A stretch of 64,000 nucleotides of DNA from Dipteris shenzhenensis (taxonomy: Eukaryota > Polypodiophyta > Polypodiopsida > Gleicheniales), in NCBI GenBank assembly GCA_047967505.1, contig CM106539.1; one strand, 5' to 3'. Position numbers and translations under genes: made by a program. The notes beneath the pieces are model-generated. The model saw only the letters and a program-made list of their open reading frames with translations. It had not been told where the DNA came from and made no database searches. Below, piece by piece: positions 35,195 through 46,527 of the stretch. Numbering within the stretch: the first letter of the stretch is position 1; every line of letters begins with the position of its first letter.

Positions 35195-35508
35195 AAGGCG
35201 GCATAGAAAGATTGGCAAACATGTATCATGTTAAGAATGAGGCAAGGCCCATTGCCTTGACAAATCAACTCAAGGATCTCGAGATGTAGGAAGGCCAGGC
35301 CATCATTGATCATATTGCCAGGATCACTGAACTACATGATCAGCTCGCAAGTATTGATGAGGAAATAGAAGACAAGAAGCTCGCTGTCTCTATTACTCTC
35401 AATAGCTTAGCACCCTCAAATGGCACATTCGTCACTTCATTGACCATTGCTCTTAGGGCAGGCCCCCTCTCATTCGATGGGGCTTTTGTTGCAGGAAGAG
35501 GAGAGATG
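35195..35508 (+). pseudogene. Copia-D gag, middle part
   Basis: Continues the frame broken at 30129: ERLANMYHVKNEARPIAL, LKDLEM then a TAG, IIDHIARITELHDQLASIDE, TLNSLAPSNGTFVTSL. It is cut at 35508 by Gag-I and resumes at 38493. Confidence 0.85.
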
Positions 35509-35886
35509 TGTTGAGAGTTGTGGTGCCATGAGCACATGTAGAGCAAAGGTATGAGTAAAGGGCAAGCTACCACATGGCATGGAGGAGATATCCCACATGT
35601 GAGCAAGCAAATGGATGTAAGTACCCTCACCTATAAAAGGGAGGTTCATTTGAAGTAATATCAATCAAGCACTTTGCACTATCTCAAGATTCTCTTTATG
35701 AGTCCAAGCTAATCTATCTTGGAACCTAATTGACATGAGTTATAGATCATGATCACTCTTAGGATTCAAGCTAATCTATCTTGGAACCTAATTGACATGA
35801 GTTATAGATCATGATCACTCTTAGATTAGTATTGTCATTAGAGTAGATTAGGGTCCATAGGAGAGCTCAGTCCATGTGATTCAACA
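35509..35886 (+). repeat. Gag-I 5' LTR with internal tandem duplication
   Basis: 378 bp. A 62-bp unit starting AAGCTAATCTATC at 35706 is repeated at 35768, which accounts for the extra length over the 3' LTR. Confidence 0.93.
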
Positions 35887-37149
35887 TGGTATCAGAGCTT
35901 AGGTCCTAGCTCTCCTAGATTAGATGTAGATTTTTTTTTGTGAGAGATTTCCGTCTACATCTGAGAGACATCTCTTTCTGTTGAGAGATCGTGTGAAAGA
36001 GAGACCTATGTTCTTCTTTTGATAGTTTTGAGAGAGAGAGAGAGAGAGAGAGAGAGCTACTTTGAGTGATTATGGTTCTTGAGAGGGCCATTTCATGACT
36101 GATGAGAGAGGTGTGAGCAAGGCAAGCTCAATTCTGTGACCTCGATGACCAAAAAGAAAAGCACCTTCATGCTTCCAAGCATCTCCATAGCCAACGTGCC
36201 TAGAACCTCCAACAACTCATGCTCCTAGTAGTGCCTTCATGATGGATTGTGAAAGGTAGACCTCTCCAAATCATTTGCTCCATCCCATCTGGTTCTAGAG
36301 CTTCTCCAACAATGACCTTAGCTGCAGCATGCTCCATACAAAGTCTCTCCTTCACCAAACAACTGCTCCAGTCCATTGCGATGCCTGTCCCTGCTCCCGA
36401 GTCACAAGAAGCATGCCCATCAAATGAATTTTGTAGCCTCGACTACACTAGCAGATCCGCCAAAGCTAGTAGCAGTGACTTCAGCTTCAACACCTTAACA
36501 GTCACCTGTATCTCCTTCACTGCCTACAACTTCATTGCACCAAAGCTCATGCAGCTGACCCACAGGCATTCCATCTGCAGACCAGCCTTCTCCTACTTTC
36601 TACAGCCAAGGTTTGTAGCCTCTATTGCATCTCCCTCAATGAAACAGCATCGCCTTCTCCGAATCTCCATCGTGTTGATCGTCATAGCAGATTCAAAGTT
36701 TCTCTCTCTCATTTTTCCTAAGGTTTCTACAAGTGACATGTGGCAGCCAAAGGAGAAGACACATGGCAGATAAGCCACTCAACTTAGGTCAAGATTGACC
36801 TTAGGTTAGCTCCATGGTTAGGTCAAAAGATAACCATAGTTAAAATTTCTAGCTTGGGTTAACTAAGCTAGGTTACAAGGTCACCACACTGCCACCTAAG
36901 CATAGAGGCTCTTGCTAAGCATAGTATGGAATTTTGCATGTGAATCCTTGTGCCACATTAGCAAAGGCCTTCTCTTCTTCACAGAAACTTTGACAAGGTG
37001 TAACTTACAATCTAGGAGGAATTTGCACATGCTCCAAAAAGGAAAAATAACCAGTGTTTTGAGCTCTACGTGCTTGTCAACTTAGACTTTTTGTATGCAA
37101 TTAGACACTGCCAGATTTGAAAGTATCATCAACTGGTAAGACCTTTGCA
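35887..37149 (+). other. Gag-I leader
   Basis: Leader with primer-binding site at 35887 and an (AG)n microsatellite at 36030-36056. A 174-codon open frame (36249-36773) has no recognisable domain and is probably fortuitous. Confidence 0.6.
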
Positions 37150-37943
37150 ATGGCAATCCGCACCCCAACTGTTGAGAAGTTCACCGGGGATGGATTTCAC
37201 ACATGGTCTACACAAATGAGATATCTCCTGATGCACCAAAAGCTTTGGAAGACTGTAAAAGAAGACATAACCACTATACAAAACGATGCTTGGAAGGAAA
37301 AAGATGAAATAGCACTATCACTCATTGGATTGCACTTGGGTCCAAACATAATTCATCATATAGACTCTAAGGATCATGCCAAGGATGCATGGGATGAGTT
37401 GAACACAATGTTTGGTGCAAAAGCCAAAAACCAAGAAATCCATCTTATGATTGAATTCTATGGTATGCAGATGGGCTTCAATGAATCCACGGCACAATTT
37501 GTCAACAAAATCAAAAGCATTATGACCCAACTAGAGGGCATAAATGCAAAAGTAGGAGAGAAAGATGCACTTGCAATTCTCCTTAAAAGCATGCCTATAG
37601 AGTATAGTGCATTGACAACCACTTTGAAGAATTTGCCTGATCCAAAGTTTGAAGAATGTGTATCCTCTCTTCTCGAAAAAGAAAATGAGTTGAAGGCATC
37701 GACATCGACATCAACACGCAACAGCTATAATGAAGAACAAGCACATTCTCAACAAAGTGCTACATTTGCGAAAGGATGGGTCACTATCAAAGTGACTGCA
37801 GATTGAAGAACAAACCAAAGTGTCACCATTGCAAGAAGCTGGGACACAAGGAAGAAGATTGCAGATTGAAGAACCAGCAAGTCAACTACATAGCATCGTC
37901 ATCAAGCCATGAGCCAAAAGGTGACATCAATGGAATGTATTGA
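37150..37943 (+). pseudogene. Gag-I gag, one frameshift
   Basis: Copia-type gag. ATG 37150 gives MAIRTPTVEKFTGDGFHTW (DUF4219-like), then the UBN2-type body (DAWDELNTMFGAKAKNQEIH, LKNLPDPKFEECVSSLLEKE). The frame shifts by one base between about 37740 and 37765. In the second frame two canonical zinc knuckles follow (CYICERMGHYQSDC and CHHCKKLGHKEEDC), ending at a TGA at 37941-37943. A true indel is the simple reading; programmed frameshifting at this site is possible but not indicated by a known slippery site. Confidence 0.88.
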
Positions 37944-38156
37944 GAAACAAAAACCTTGCCAACCTTGCCTATATTTTGTAAATCAAAACTTGACCACCTG
38001 AGAGTAGCTATGAAAGCACCCAGGGGAGGTATTGACATGTAAAAACCACACTTGACCACCTTAAGTAGCAATGCATGCACTAAGGGGAGGTGATGGATTT
38101 GTAACTCACATCTGATCACCTCGTAGTAGCCAAAGGATCATGGCACCAAGGGGAGG
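37944..38156 (+). other. Gag-I 3' region and polypurine tract
   Basis: Contains two or three diverged copies of a phrase around CACTTGACCACCT...AAGGGGAGGT (about 37990-38033, 38047-38090, 38109-38156), each ending in a G-rich block. Only the last abuts the LTR. Confidence 0.65.
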
Positions 38157-38487
38157 TGTTGCGAGTTGTGGTGCCATGAGCACATGTAGAGCAAAGGTAT
38201 GAGTAAAGGGCAAGCTACCACATGGCATGGAGGAGATATCCCACATGTGAGCAAGAAAATGGATGTAAGTACCCTCACCTATAAAAGGGAGGTTTATTTG
38301 AAGTAATATCAATCAAGCACTTTGCACTATCTCAAGATTCTCTTTATGAGTCCAAGCTAATCTATCTTGGAGCCTAATTGACTTGAGTTATAGATCATGA
38401 TCACTCTTAGGATTCATCTACCTTAGATTAGTATTGTCATTAGAGTAGATTAGGGTCCATAGGAGACTCGGTCCATGTGATTCAACA
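38157..38487 (+). repeat. Gag-I 3' LTR
   Basis: 331 bp, TGTTGCGAG...GATTCAACA, followed by AGATG. It has about seven substitutions against the 5' LTR by eye and lacks the 62-bp duplication. Confidence 0.93.
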
Positions 38488-39172
38488 AGATGCTCAAGTT
38501 TTGCCAAAGCCTCTCGTCAGGTTGAGCAAGCGCTTTCCATGGGTGGAAAGAGCAAATTTCAGAAAAAGTTTGAGCCAAAACATAGCCATACAACTCAACC
38601 CAAGGAGGGGAATACAAGCAGTTCAAGCAAAAATTAGAAAAAGGGCAATGATACTTCTCAAGACATTATCGGAGTTGAGCACATTCGTATTCAGCTTGAT
38701 AATGGGAAAGTTAAGTATATCTGAGATATTTGGTATGTTCTAGATTTGAGGCAAAATCTGATTTCAATTTCAAACATTAACCATGATCAACATATGTTGG
38801 TCGAATTTTAGGATAACCAATGCAGGATCAAGGATTCAAAGAAAGGGTATGAGGTTGTAGCAATAGGCACATATGACAGAGGCTTATACAAGCTTGATGC
38901 TCATCCTTATGATCAGAAGGTATTGGCTATAGCAAACACTTCCCAGGCTAATTTATGGCATGCCACGTTTGGACATGTCCATCACAGGGCATTGTCCTAC
39001 TTGTACAACAATAATATGACTCAAGGAATGCCAAAATTGTAGCAACCAGCAAATGAAGTGTGTGAGGGGTGTGCACTTGGAAAATTGCATCACTTGCCAT
39101 TCAGTAAATAAGGCAAGAATTGGGTCAAGGCAACCAGAGTGTCGCAGATAGTTCACAGTGATGTATGTGGCC
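38488..39172 (+). pseudogene. Copia-D gag tail to integrase zinc region
   Basis: After Gag-I the Copia-D frame resumes (SFAKASRQVEQALSMGGKSK) and passes, with no zinc knuckle or DSGA protease block, to IWYVLDLRQNLISISNIN. It then reaches the integrase zinc region (LWHATFGHVHHRALSYL ... VCEGCALGKLHHLPF) and HSDVCGPS at 39156-39175. Stops are at 38637, 38721 and 38812. Confidence 0.82.
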
Positions 39173-39523
39173 CCAGTTGTGGCAGCCACTTACATTCAAA
39201 ATAGATGCCCTACCAAAGCTTTGGTTAATGTGACTCCATTTGAGGCTTTGTATGGCTTTAAGCCAAAAGTTAGTCATTTCAGAGTTTTTGGCTTAGTGGC
39301 ATATGCTTTGGTTCTAGATGCACATCAGACAAAGCTTGATGACAAGAGTGTCAAATGCATTTTCGTTGGTTATAGCACTGAAAGCAGGGGATTTAGGCTT
39401 TATAATCCCGCTACCATGAAGGTAATCATCAGCAAAGATGTTCTCTTTACTGAGAATGAGTGCATGCAGCTTGCTAGTGCAGACTTGCCACCATACGATG
39501 ACACCCCTTTGGACATGATCTAG
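39173..39523 (+). pseudogene. Copia-D integrase C-terminal part
   Basis: The sequence jumps from the first catalytic Asp region straight to YIQNRCPTKALVNVTPFEAL, so the rest of the integrase core, including the second Asp and the Glu, is deleted. The remainder (FKPKVSHFRVFGLVAYALVL, CIFVGYSTESRGFRLYNPAT) is open to 39523. Confidence 0.85.
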
Positions 39524-40908
39524 TTGATGATGAGATGGAGTCTCTTGATGCTTCCCCTTCTACTTCTCATAGTTTAGATGGCTTGCCACATGTTGAGGAT
39601 GGCTCTCTCTCAAAATGTTTCAGATTTGTAGCCAATTAATGAGAATAGATAGCCTCATGTTTGGAGGCATTATCAACGTCATGAGGCCACTAAAGATGTT
39701 GATGCAGCCCCGAGTGGTACAGTAGAGAAATCTATTCCACGTTGGGCAAGGTTGACCATTCAACATGCTGAGCAGCCTACTTTGGGGAAAACCAAGGCTA
39801 GCACTCATAAAAATAAAAAAAAGGTCAATTTTGCTTTGATGACCTCAGTGATGGAAGCTGAAAATGAGCCACAGAGCTTCAAGGATGCTCAGCATAATTC
39901 GGCATGGTAGAAAGCTATTGAAGATGAGATTAAATCCATTGAGAAGAATGCCACATGGGACTTGGTTGATGTGCCCATTGGGAAAAATGTGGTTGGCATG
40001 AAATGGATTTATAAGGTGAAATACCATTCGGATGGCACAGTTGAGAAATACAAAGCCCGTTTGGTTGCCAAGGGGTATGCACAAGAGGAGGGGATAGATT
40101 ATGAGGAGGCTTTTGCTCCAGTGGCCAAGATGACCACCATTCGTTATGTCATCTCTCTTGCTACGTTTTATGGTTGGTTAGTGTACTAGATGGATGTCAA
40201 GACCGCTTTCCTCAATGGAGATCTTAAAGAGGAGGTCTATGTACATTAGCCCCAAGGTTTTGAGGTGCAAGGACAAGAGCACAAGGTATGCAAGCTCAGG
40301 AAGGCTCTGTATGGGCTAAAGCAAGCACCTCATGCATGGTATCAGAAGATACATCAATTTTTGATGTCCTAGGGCTTCGTAAACACTCATACAGAGCCAA
40401 ATCTATATGTTCTGCAACAAAAATCAGAATTGGTCATGTTGGTACTATATGTGGATGACATCATACTCACTGGTAGTGATTTGTAGAGCAAATTACAGTA
40501 GTGCAGTCTGCTTTATGTCACAACTTTGACATGACAGATTTGGGCCTATTGCATTATTATCTTGGCATTGAGTTTTGGCAGACACATGATGGGATTTTTA
40601 TGTCATAGACAAAGTATTCAAAGGGGTTGTTGATAAAATTTAAAATGGAGAACTGTAAGCCTATGGCTACTCCATTGGAAAAGGGACTCAAGTTGAGTAA
40701 GCATGATGCTGTTGAAAAGTTTGATGGCACTTCATACAGGCAGTTGGTTGGCAGTTTGATATATCTATGCTCCACACGGCCTAATATTGCCTACGCCACA
40801 GGGCTTTTGAGCCAGTTCATGCATTGTCCCATGATCACACATTGGAATGCAGCAAAGGGGGTTCTCACATATGTCCATGGCACTCTCTCTCTTGGCTTGC
40901 ATTATGCT
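39524..40908 (+). pseudogene. Copia-D reverse transcriptase
   Basis: A spacer with stops precedes RT. RT shows [66 protein letters not shown], the catalytic VLYVDDIILTG (about 40444-40476), GSLIYLCSTRPNIAYATGLL and ending LGLHYAN at about 40908. Stops at 40187, 40247, 40369, 40483 and 40606 mostly fit CAG or TGG decay. RNase H is absent because the sequence enters a Copia-E LTR. Confidence 0.87.
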
Positions 40909-41528
40909 AATAGAGAGTACACAGCAAACTAGAGAGGAACAAACTTTTCCTTGAATACTGATGTAGTACAGATTATGGCTCCGTCCACCTGTGCACTCCC
41001 ACAGTGGAGCTTAGATGGCAATCTAGACAGATACTAGGTGAAGAGCTACTAGCTGGAAGATCTGATCTGATCTGAACTGATCTGATCTAATGGACTGGGG
41101 AGGTCACCTCTTTATAGCTATGAGGGCAGTAGTCGGATCAACGTAGTCGGTGGAGTCCACCAGTCGACCTAGTCGGTGAAGCCGACCAGTCAACCTCCTC
41201 AGTGGAACGGACTAGTCGTCCATGGAATATTTAGGGAATATTCCCTATACCATCACCGAACCCTCACCACGCGGGCCGATGGCCCCCCTGGGACCCCCCA
41301 GCTAGGGGCCACCTGGCCCCCTTAGCCCGAACAAAAGTAAGGGGCTCCCACACAATCACCTTTCTACCATCAACAGTCTCATTGATAGACCTCATCTGAC
41401 ATGCAAGTTAGGATCCATCGAGTGGCCCGAGCTCACACATGGCTTCTACTCATATGGGGGCCTTAGAACTTGAGCACCCTGGACCACTGGTGGTTACCAA
41501 GAGGGTGGGGCATTGAGCATATCTAACA
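40909..41528 (-). repeat. Copia-E 3' LTR, tip missing
   Basis: 620 bp beginning at AATAGAGAGTACAC, which is position 42 of the complete 5' LTR at 45676. Confidence 0.9.
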
Positions 41529-41595
41529 CCCCCCTCAATGTCCACCCGTAGGTGAACTACCTTCTTGACACAATGCCGAGTCTTTGAAGATGACC

Positions 41596-42990
41596 CTAAA
41601 GTTGATCCTTCCCGAGTGCCTTGGTGAAGATATCTGCTCCATTTTGCTTTGTTGGATAGTAGACCAATTCCACTCTCCTGTCCTCGATCAAATCACACAC
41701 ATAGTGATACTGAATCTCTATATGTTTTGTGCACGCATGAAACACTAGATTTTTTGTAATGGCCATGCAACTTTGATTGTCGCACCTCAGCATAGTTGCT
41801 GCACCCTCTTGCACTCCCATGTGCCATAAGATCCTCCTCAGCCACACCGCTTCACATGCAGCAAAACATGCTACCTTGTACTCAGCCTCGATAGAAGACA
41901 ATGCCACTGTTAGTTGTTTCTTACTGATCCAAGAGAAGATACCTAAACCTAAAGAGAAATGATATCCAGAAGCTGATTTCCTAGAATCAACATCTCCAGC
42001 CCACCAATCTGAGTCACAATGACCAGCCAAGGAAGTGCTTGTACCATAGGTGATGCCATAATCAAGAGTGCCCTTCACATACCTGAGCACCCGCATCCCT
42101 GCATTCCAATGATTCTCCTGGGGCTTATTGGAGAACCTGCTCAAAACGCCAACAGCAAAACTTGGTGTTGCACAAATAGATGAGACTACCGACCAACTTC
42201 ATGTACCTCCCGATGTCTACTAGTGGTGAGGCATCCTCCATAGACAACCTCGCATTTACCTCCATAGGTGTAGCTATCTCCTTGCACTCGGACATACCAA
42301 ATGCCTTCAAGATCTCCCTTGCATATTTTGTTGAGAGATCAAGATCTTGCCTAGCTCTTGCGAGACTTCAATCCCCAAATAGTAGTGCATCAAGCCTAAG
42401 TCTGTCATCTCAAACTCTATGCTCAACGCCTTTCTAGTCTATTGGATCATGTCTTCATAGTCACCTGTAATAAGGAGATCATCCACATATATAACAATAA
42501 TAGCAGTTTTTCCACCTTTCCTGTACACGTACAAGTTAGCATCTGAGGCACATCTTTTGAAGTTTAATTTATGAAAGGATTTGTCTATCCATTGGTACCA
42601 TGCTCTTGGGGCCTGTTTCAGCCCGTATAGAGCCTTCTTCATCTTACATACCTTGTTCTCAGAATGAGGGGCCTCAAACCTAGGTGGCTAAGCCATGTAC
42701 ACCTCCTCCTTGAGGTCACCATTCAAGAATATTGGTTTAACATCCATTTGATAAACTAGCCACTTTTTATGAGCAGCCACCGATAGTACTATGTGAATAG
42801 TGGTCATTCTCGCAGTCGGAGAAAAAGATTCCTGTAAATCAAACCCTTCATCCTGCGAAAATCCTTGTGCAACCAATCTAGCTTTGTACTTTTCCAAAGT
42901 CCCATTGGCCTTGTACTTTACTTTCCAAACCCACTTGTTGCCAATAACCTTTCTGTTAGGTGGTCGATCTACTAGCTAACAAGTTTCATT
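41596..42990 (-). pseudogene. Copia-E RT and RNase H
   Basis: RT fragments at 42688-42897 ([18 protein letters not shown]) and 42439-42642 ([18 protein letters not shown], catalytic [17 protein letters not shown] intact). RNase H is at 41596-42144 (CDSDWWAGDVDSRKSASGYH, ALSSIEAEYKVACFAACEAV, KHIEIQYHYV). An extra codon-like insertion disrupts the DSDW motif. Confidence 0.88.
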
Positions 42991-43229
42991 CTTCATGATG
43001 CTATCATATTCTACTTGCATAGCATCCTCCAATCTCAGTCTGCAAGTGCTTCCTCCAAACTCGTAGGCTCCTTTACTTCTGCAATAATCTCAGCCATCAA
43101 GGCCATATTGACTATGTGAGTAGAAGCCCTCCTTTTCTCCTCGATTCTCTGAGACCAACTTGGTCCATTTGCATGCTGCTCAATAGACATAGGCATCTAG
43201 TTATCATGGTCGTAGAGCTGCCTTACCCA

Positions 43230-44640
43230 TCACGGCAATGGCTTTTTCGGTGGTGTAACAACAGGTTGGTGACTTATACCTTCATCATCTGATATTTCCT
43301 CCTCCTTTATAGCTCTTCGGATAGGTCCATAGTGAATTACCTCTTTGCTTGATGATAAAGTGGAAGAGCTCTTCTCTGCCTCCACTGCATGCGGTTGCTC
43401 CCTGAACACCACATCGCGGCTTGCTATGATCTTCCTCGCTTCTTGGTCATACAACTCATAGGCTTTCTTCTCATCACAATAGCCTAAGAAGATACATTTG
43501 GTGCTTTTTGGTTGTAGCTTGTTTCTCTCTTTGTCGGGTACATGCGCATAGCATTCCCACCCAAACGTTCTGAAGTGGGAGACAGATGGCTTCTTACTGC
43601 TGTAAGTCTCATGTGGTGTTTTAGCTTTGAGTGCCTTTGTATAGCTGCGATTAAGGATGTAAGCCACAGTATTGATAGCCTCAGCCCAAAAGTGGTTTGG
43701 CAGTCCAGCACCTTTCAACATACACCTCCCGATATCCATTGTGGTCCACATTCGGCATTCAACAATTGAATTTTGCTGAGGCATATGTGGTGTCGTCGTT
43801 TGTTGCTTGATCCCTTTGCTCTTGCAAAAATCTCCAAACTTTGTAGAAACAAACTCACCACCACCATCCGATCTGATTTTCTTCACTTTTCTCCCTGTTT
43901 CATTTTCAACAAGCTATAGCCATTCTTTAAATTTACCAAAAGCTTGATCCTTTTCGCGAAGAAAGTACACCCACATCTTCCTACTATAGTCATCGACAAT
44001 TAATAAAAAATAGGAAGATCCCCCCAAGGCTTGTCTAGGCATCTTACCGCACAAGTCAACATGCACCAACTCTAGAGGAGCATTTGCTCTATTCTTGCTT
44101 TCTTGTGGGAATTCCTTTCTCTGTTGCTTGCCCATCATGCAAGCTTCACACGGTTCTTTGATTTCTGTGACTACAGGTAAGTGAGCAACCATACCTTGCT
44201 TCTGCATCTCCTTCAGCACTGCAAATCCGATGTGGTTGAATCTTTCCTGCCAAATTCTACTTGTGCACACTCCAGCGGTGGCTGTAAGAGCACTTAGCTC
44301 ATACATGTTGTTCCTCCTTACTCCTGTGCCAACAAGATTGCGTGCACTATCCAAAATTTTTGCTCTTGTCTTGTTGAACCTCACCTCATGGTCAAGGTCA
44401 GTTATGGAAGCAACTGATAGCAAATTTCTCTTGATTTGTGGAACATACCATCTCCATTCACAAAAGCAAATGAAACCGTACCTGTACCCTCAACAGGGCA
44501 TTTTGTGTTATTACCTACCGTCATGGTGATGGGTTCCTGTAGAGACTGCATGGAACAATATAGACCCTTCTTGCAGGTCATGTGATGGGAGGCACCACTA
44601 TTAAACACCCATGAATTAGTGGTTGAAGCTTCTTGAACTG
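43230..44640 (-). pseudogene. Copia-E protease and integrase
   Basis: Remains of the protease near 44585-44608 read NSGASHHMT, so the catalytic Asp is Asn. The integrase zinc region and start of the core are at 43914-44423 (QERFNHIGFAVLKEM, CEACMMGKQQRKEFPQ, VHVDLCGKM). The core continues at 43230-43886 (RSDGGGEFVSTKF, QQNSIVECRM, NRSYTKALKAKTPHETY). One stop near 43914 separates the halves. Confidence 0.88.
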
Positions 44641-44779
44641 AGGAACACTCTTCCTCAATGGCCAGAAATAATCCAACTCTACTTCCGCTGTGTTAGCTAT
44701 CTCTCCCCTTATCTGTCTTCTTCAGGATACCATTCTTTTCATCTACTTTCTTGACCCAGCAATCTACAATCACATGGCC

Positions 44780-45608
44780 CTTCTTTTTGCAGTACAAGCA
44801 TTCTCCCTGAAACTTCTTCTTGCTGCCCTTCTTCTTTTTGTCACCACTAGTAGAGGACTCACCTTTGGTGGAGGAACCACCTTTGCCTTTCGCAATGGCA
44901 GAGAAAGCAGCATCCCCATTGCCACCTCCATTTTGAGATTTAAGCCTTAATTCTTGCTCCATAAGTAAAGCACAAAACTCCTCAAATGACAATGGTTGGG
45001 GTCTCGCCTATGTGTTAAGCACTGTTACCAGTCCATCAAACCTTGGTGGACATATCCGGAGACACCACCAAGCTAGCTCTTCGCTAGTCTTTTGTATCCC
45101 AGCACCAACCATCTGGTCATGTAGATTTTTGGTTCGGGTTATGAACACCTCCGCTATATCTCCTTCATTAAACTTCTCTGCTACGAGCTGATTCTCCAGG
45201 TTCTGGATTCTTGTCTAATTTTGCGTCTCATACTGACTCTTCAATATGTTCCAGCCACATCTGCCTTAGATGTATGCTAAATCAAGGTCAAAACACTATC
45301 AGTAGTACTTGTAACTAGGGCACACAGAGCATCTACGTTCCTACATTTCCAAGCTCGTAGAAGGTCGGCATTAGGAGGTATCATACTCCCCAGATTTGCT
45401 GGGTCGGGGGTTCCTTATGGTTTTGGGTCCCCATTACTATCTCCAAAAGCTCACATGAATCCAGAATAACAGTAATTTTAAACTTCCATAGAGTGTAATT
45501 TGTACCATCTAGCTTGCCTTCACTGAAGGCTGGTGGGCGAATCCTCAACGCTTGGATTGTTAGTGTAGCAGCAGCTGCTGAACTCGAGCGGCTTCCTGTT
45601 GTCATCAC
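44780..45608 (-). pseudogene. Copia-E gag with zinc knuckle
   Basis: N-terminal part 45381-45608 (FSEGKLDGTNYTLWKFKITV). C-terminal part 44693-44992 (MSFEEFCALLMEQELRLKSQ, lysine-rich linker and an intact knuckle CLYCKKKGHVIVDC). The middle is broken by stops at 45009 and near 45120-45260. Confidence 0.85.
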
Positions 45609-45675
45609 TCCATATGCTATTGAAGCCCTCGCCTCTCTTCTATTCTTAGATCCTTAGAGCTGGGCTCTGATACCA

Positions 45676-46343
45676 TGTTAAATTACATGGCGCAACGAAA
45701 TCGAAACTGAACAAAGAATAGAGAGTACACAACAAACTGGAGAGGAACAAACTTTTCCTTCAATACTGATGTAGTACAGATGATGGCTCTGTTCACCTGT
45801 GCGCTCCCACTGTGCGCTCCCACAGTGGAGCTTAGATGGCGATCTAGACAGATACTAGGTGAAGAGCTACTAGCTGGAAGATCTGATATGATCTAGTGGA
45901 CTGGGGAGGTCGCTTCTTTATAGCTATGAGGGCGGTAGTCGGATCAATGTAGTCGGTGGAGTCCATTTGTCGACCTAGCTGATGGAGCCAACCAGTCAAC
46001 CTAGTCGGTGGAACTTTTCACCGACTAGTTGTCCATGGAATATTCAAAGAATATTCACTATACCGTCGTCGAACCCCACCAAGGGGGCCGCTGGCCCCCT
46101 TGGGACCCCCCAATTGGGGGCCACCAGCTGGCCCCCCTGGCCCTAGCAAGAATAAAGGGCTCCCACACAATCACCTTTCTACCATCAATAGTGTCATTGA
46201 TAGACCTCATCTGACATGCAAATCAGGATCCATCCAGTGTCCCGGGCTCACACATGGCTTCTCCTCATATGGGGGTGTTACAACTTGAGAACCTTGGACC
46301 ACTGGTGGTTACCAAGAGGGTGGGGCATTGAGCATATCTAACA
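45676..46343 (-). repeat. Copia-E 5' LTR
   Basis: 668-bp complete LTR, TGTTAAATTAC...ATATCTAACA on the plus strand. It includes a small duplication of GTGCGCTCCCAC at 45799-45823. Confidence 0.9.
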
Positions 46344-46527
46344 GATCAAAGACATTCTCACAATGTCAAGGGGGTTTGTGATTGATTCACAATGACATTG
46401 TTTTCATGTACTCCCATAGGTTGCATATCCATCTAGATGAATTTGTGCAACCATGGTACTTTAGGTATTGCAGGTTACACTTGAGATGTTTCCAGGGTAC
46501 TTTCAGCCATATCTTTGAGGGGAGATT
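46344..46527 (+). other. Copia-D 3' untranslated end and polypurine tract
   Basis: Resumption of Copia-D after Copia-E, ending in TTGAGGGGAGATT immediately before the 3' LTR. Confidence 0.7.

Larger units (their letters stand above)
35509..38487 (+). mobile_element. Gag-I, second gag-only LTR retrotransposon
   Basis: 2979-bp element with LTRs 35509-35886 and 38157-38487. It has a perfect target-site duplication AGATG (35504-35508 and 38488-38492), a primer-binding site TGGTATCAGAGC at 35887 and a polypurine tract AAGGGGAGG before 38157. Its only gene is copia-type gag; no protease, integrase or RT sequence is present. The LTR sequence is unrelated to that of Gag-H, so this is a separate gag-only family. 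LTR divergence shows it is older. Confidence 0.93.
40909..46343 (-). mobile_element. Copia-E, copia element of the Copia-A family
   Basis: Minus-strand copia element. The right (5') LTR is 45676-46343 and the left (3') LTR is 40909-41528, lacking its outermost 41 bp. The primer-binding site (TGGTATCAGAGCC on the minus strand) is at 45663-45675 and the polypurine tract just right of 41528. Coding order is gag, protease, integrase, RT, RNase H. The missing LTR tip and missing Copia-D RNase H on the left mean the left junction was rearranged, so no target-site duplication is visible. Confidence 0.9.

Noticed and set aside
36030-36056. (AG)n run
   Set aside because: Ordinary microsatellite in a retrotransposon leader.
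36249-36773. 174-codon plus-strand frame in the Gag-I leader
   Set aside because: No recognisable domain, no equivalent in Gag-H, and it sits in an untranslated leader.
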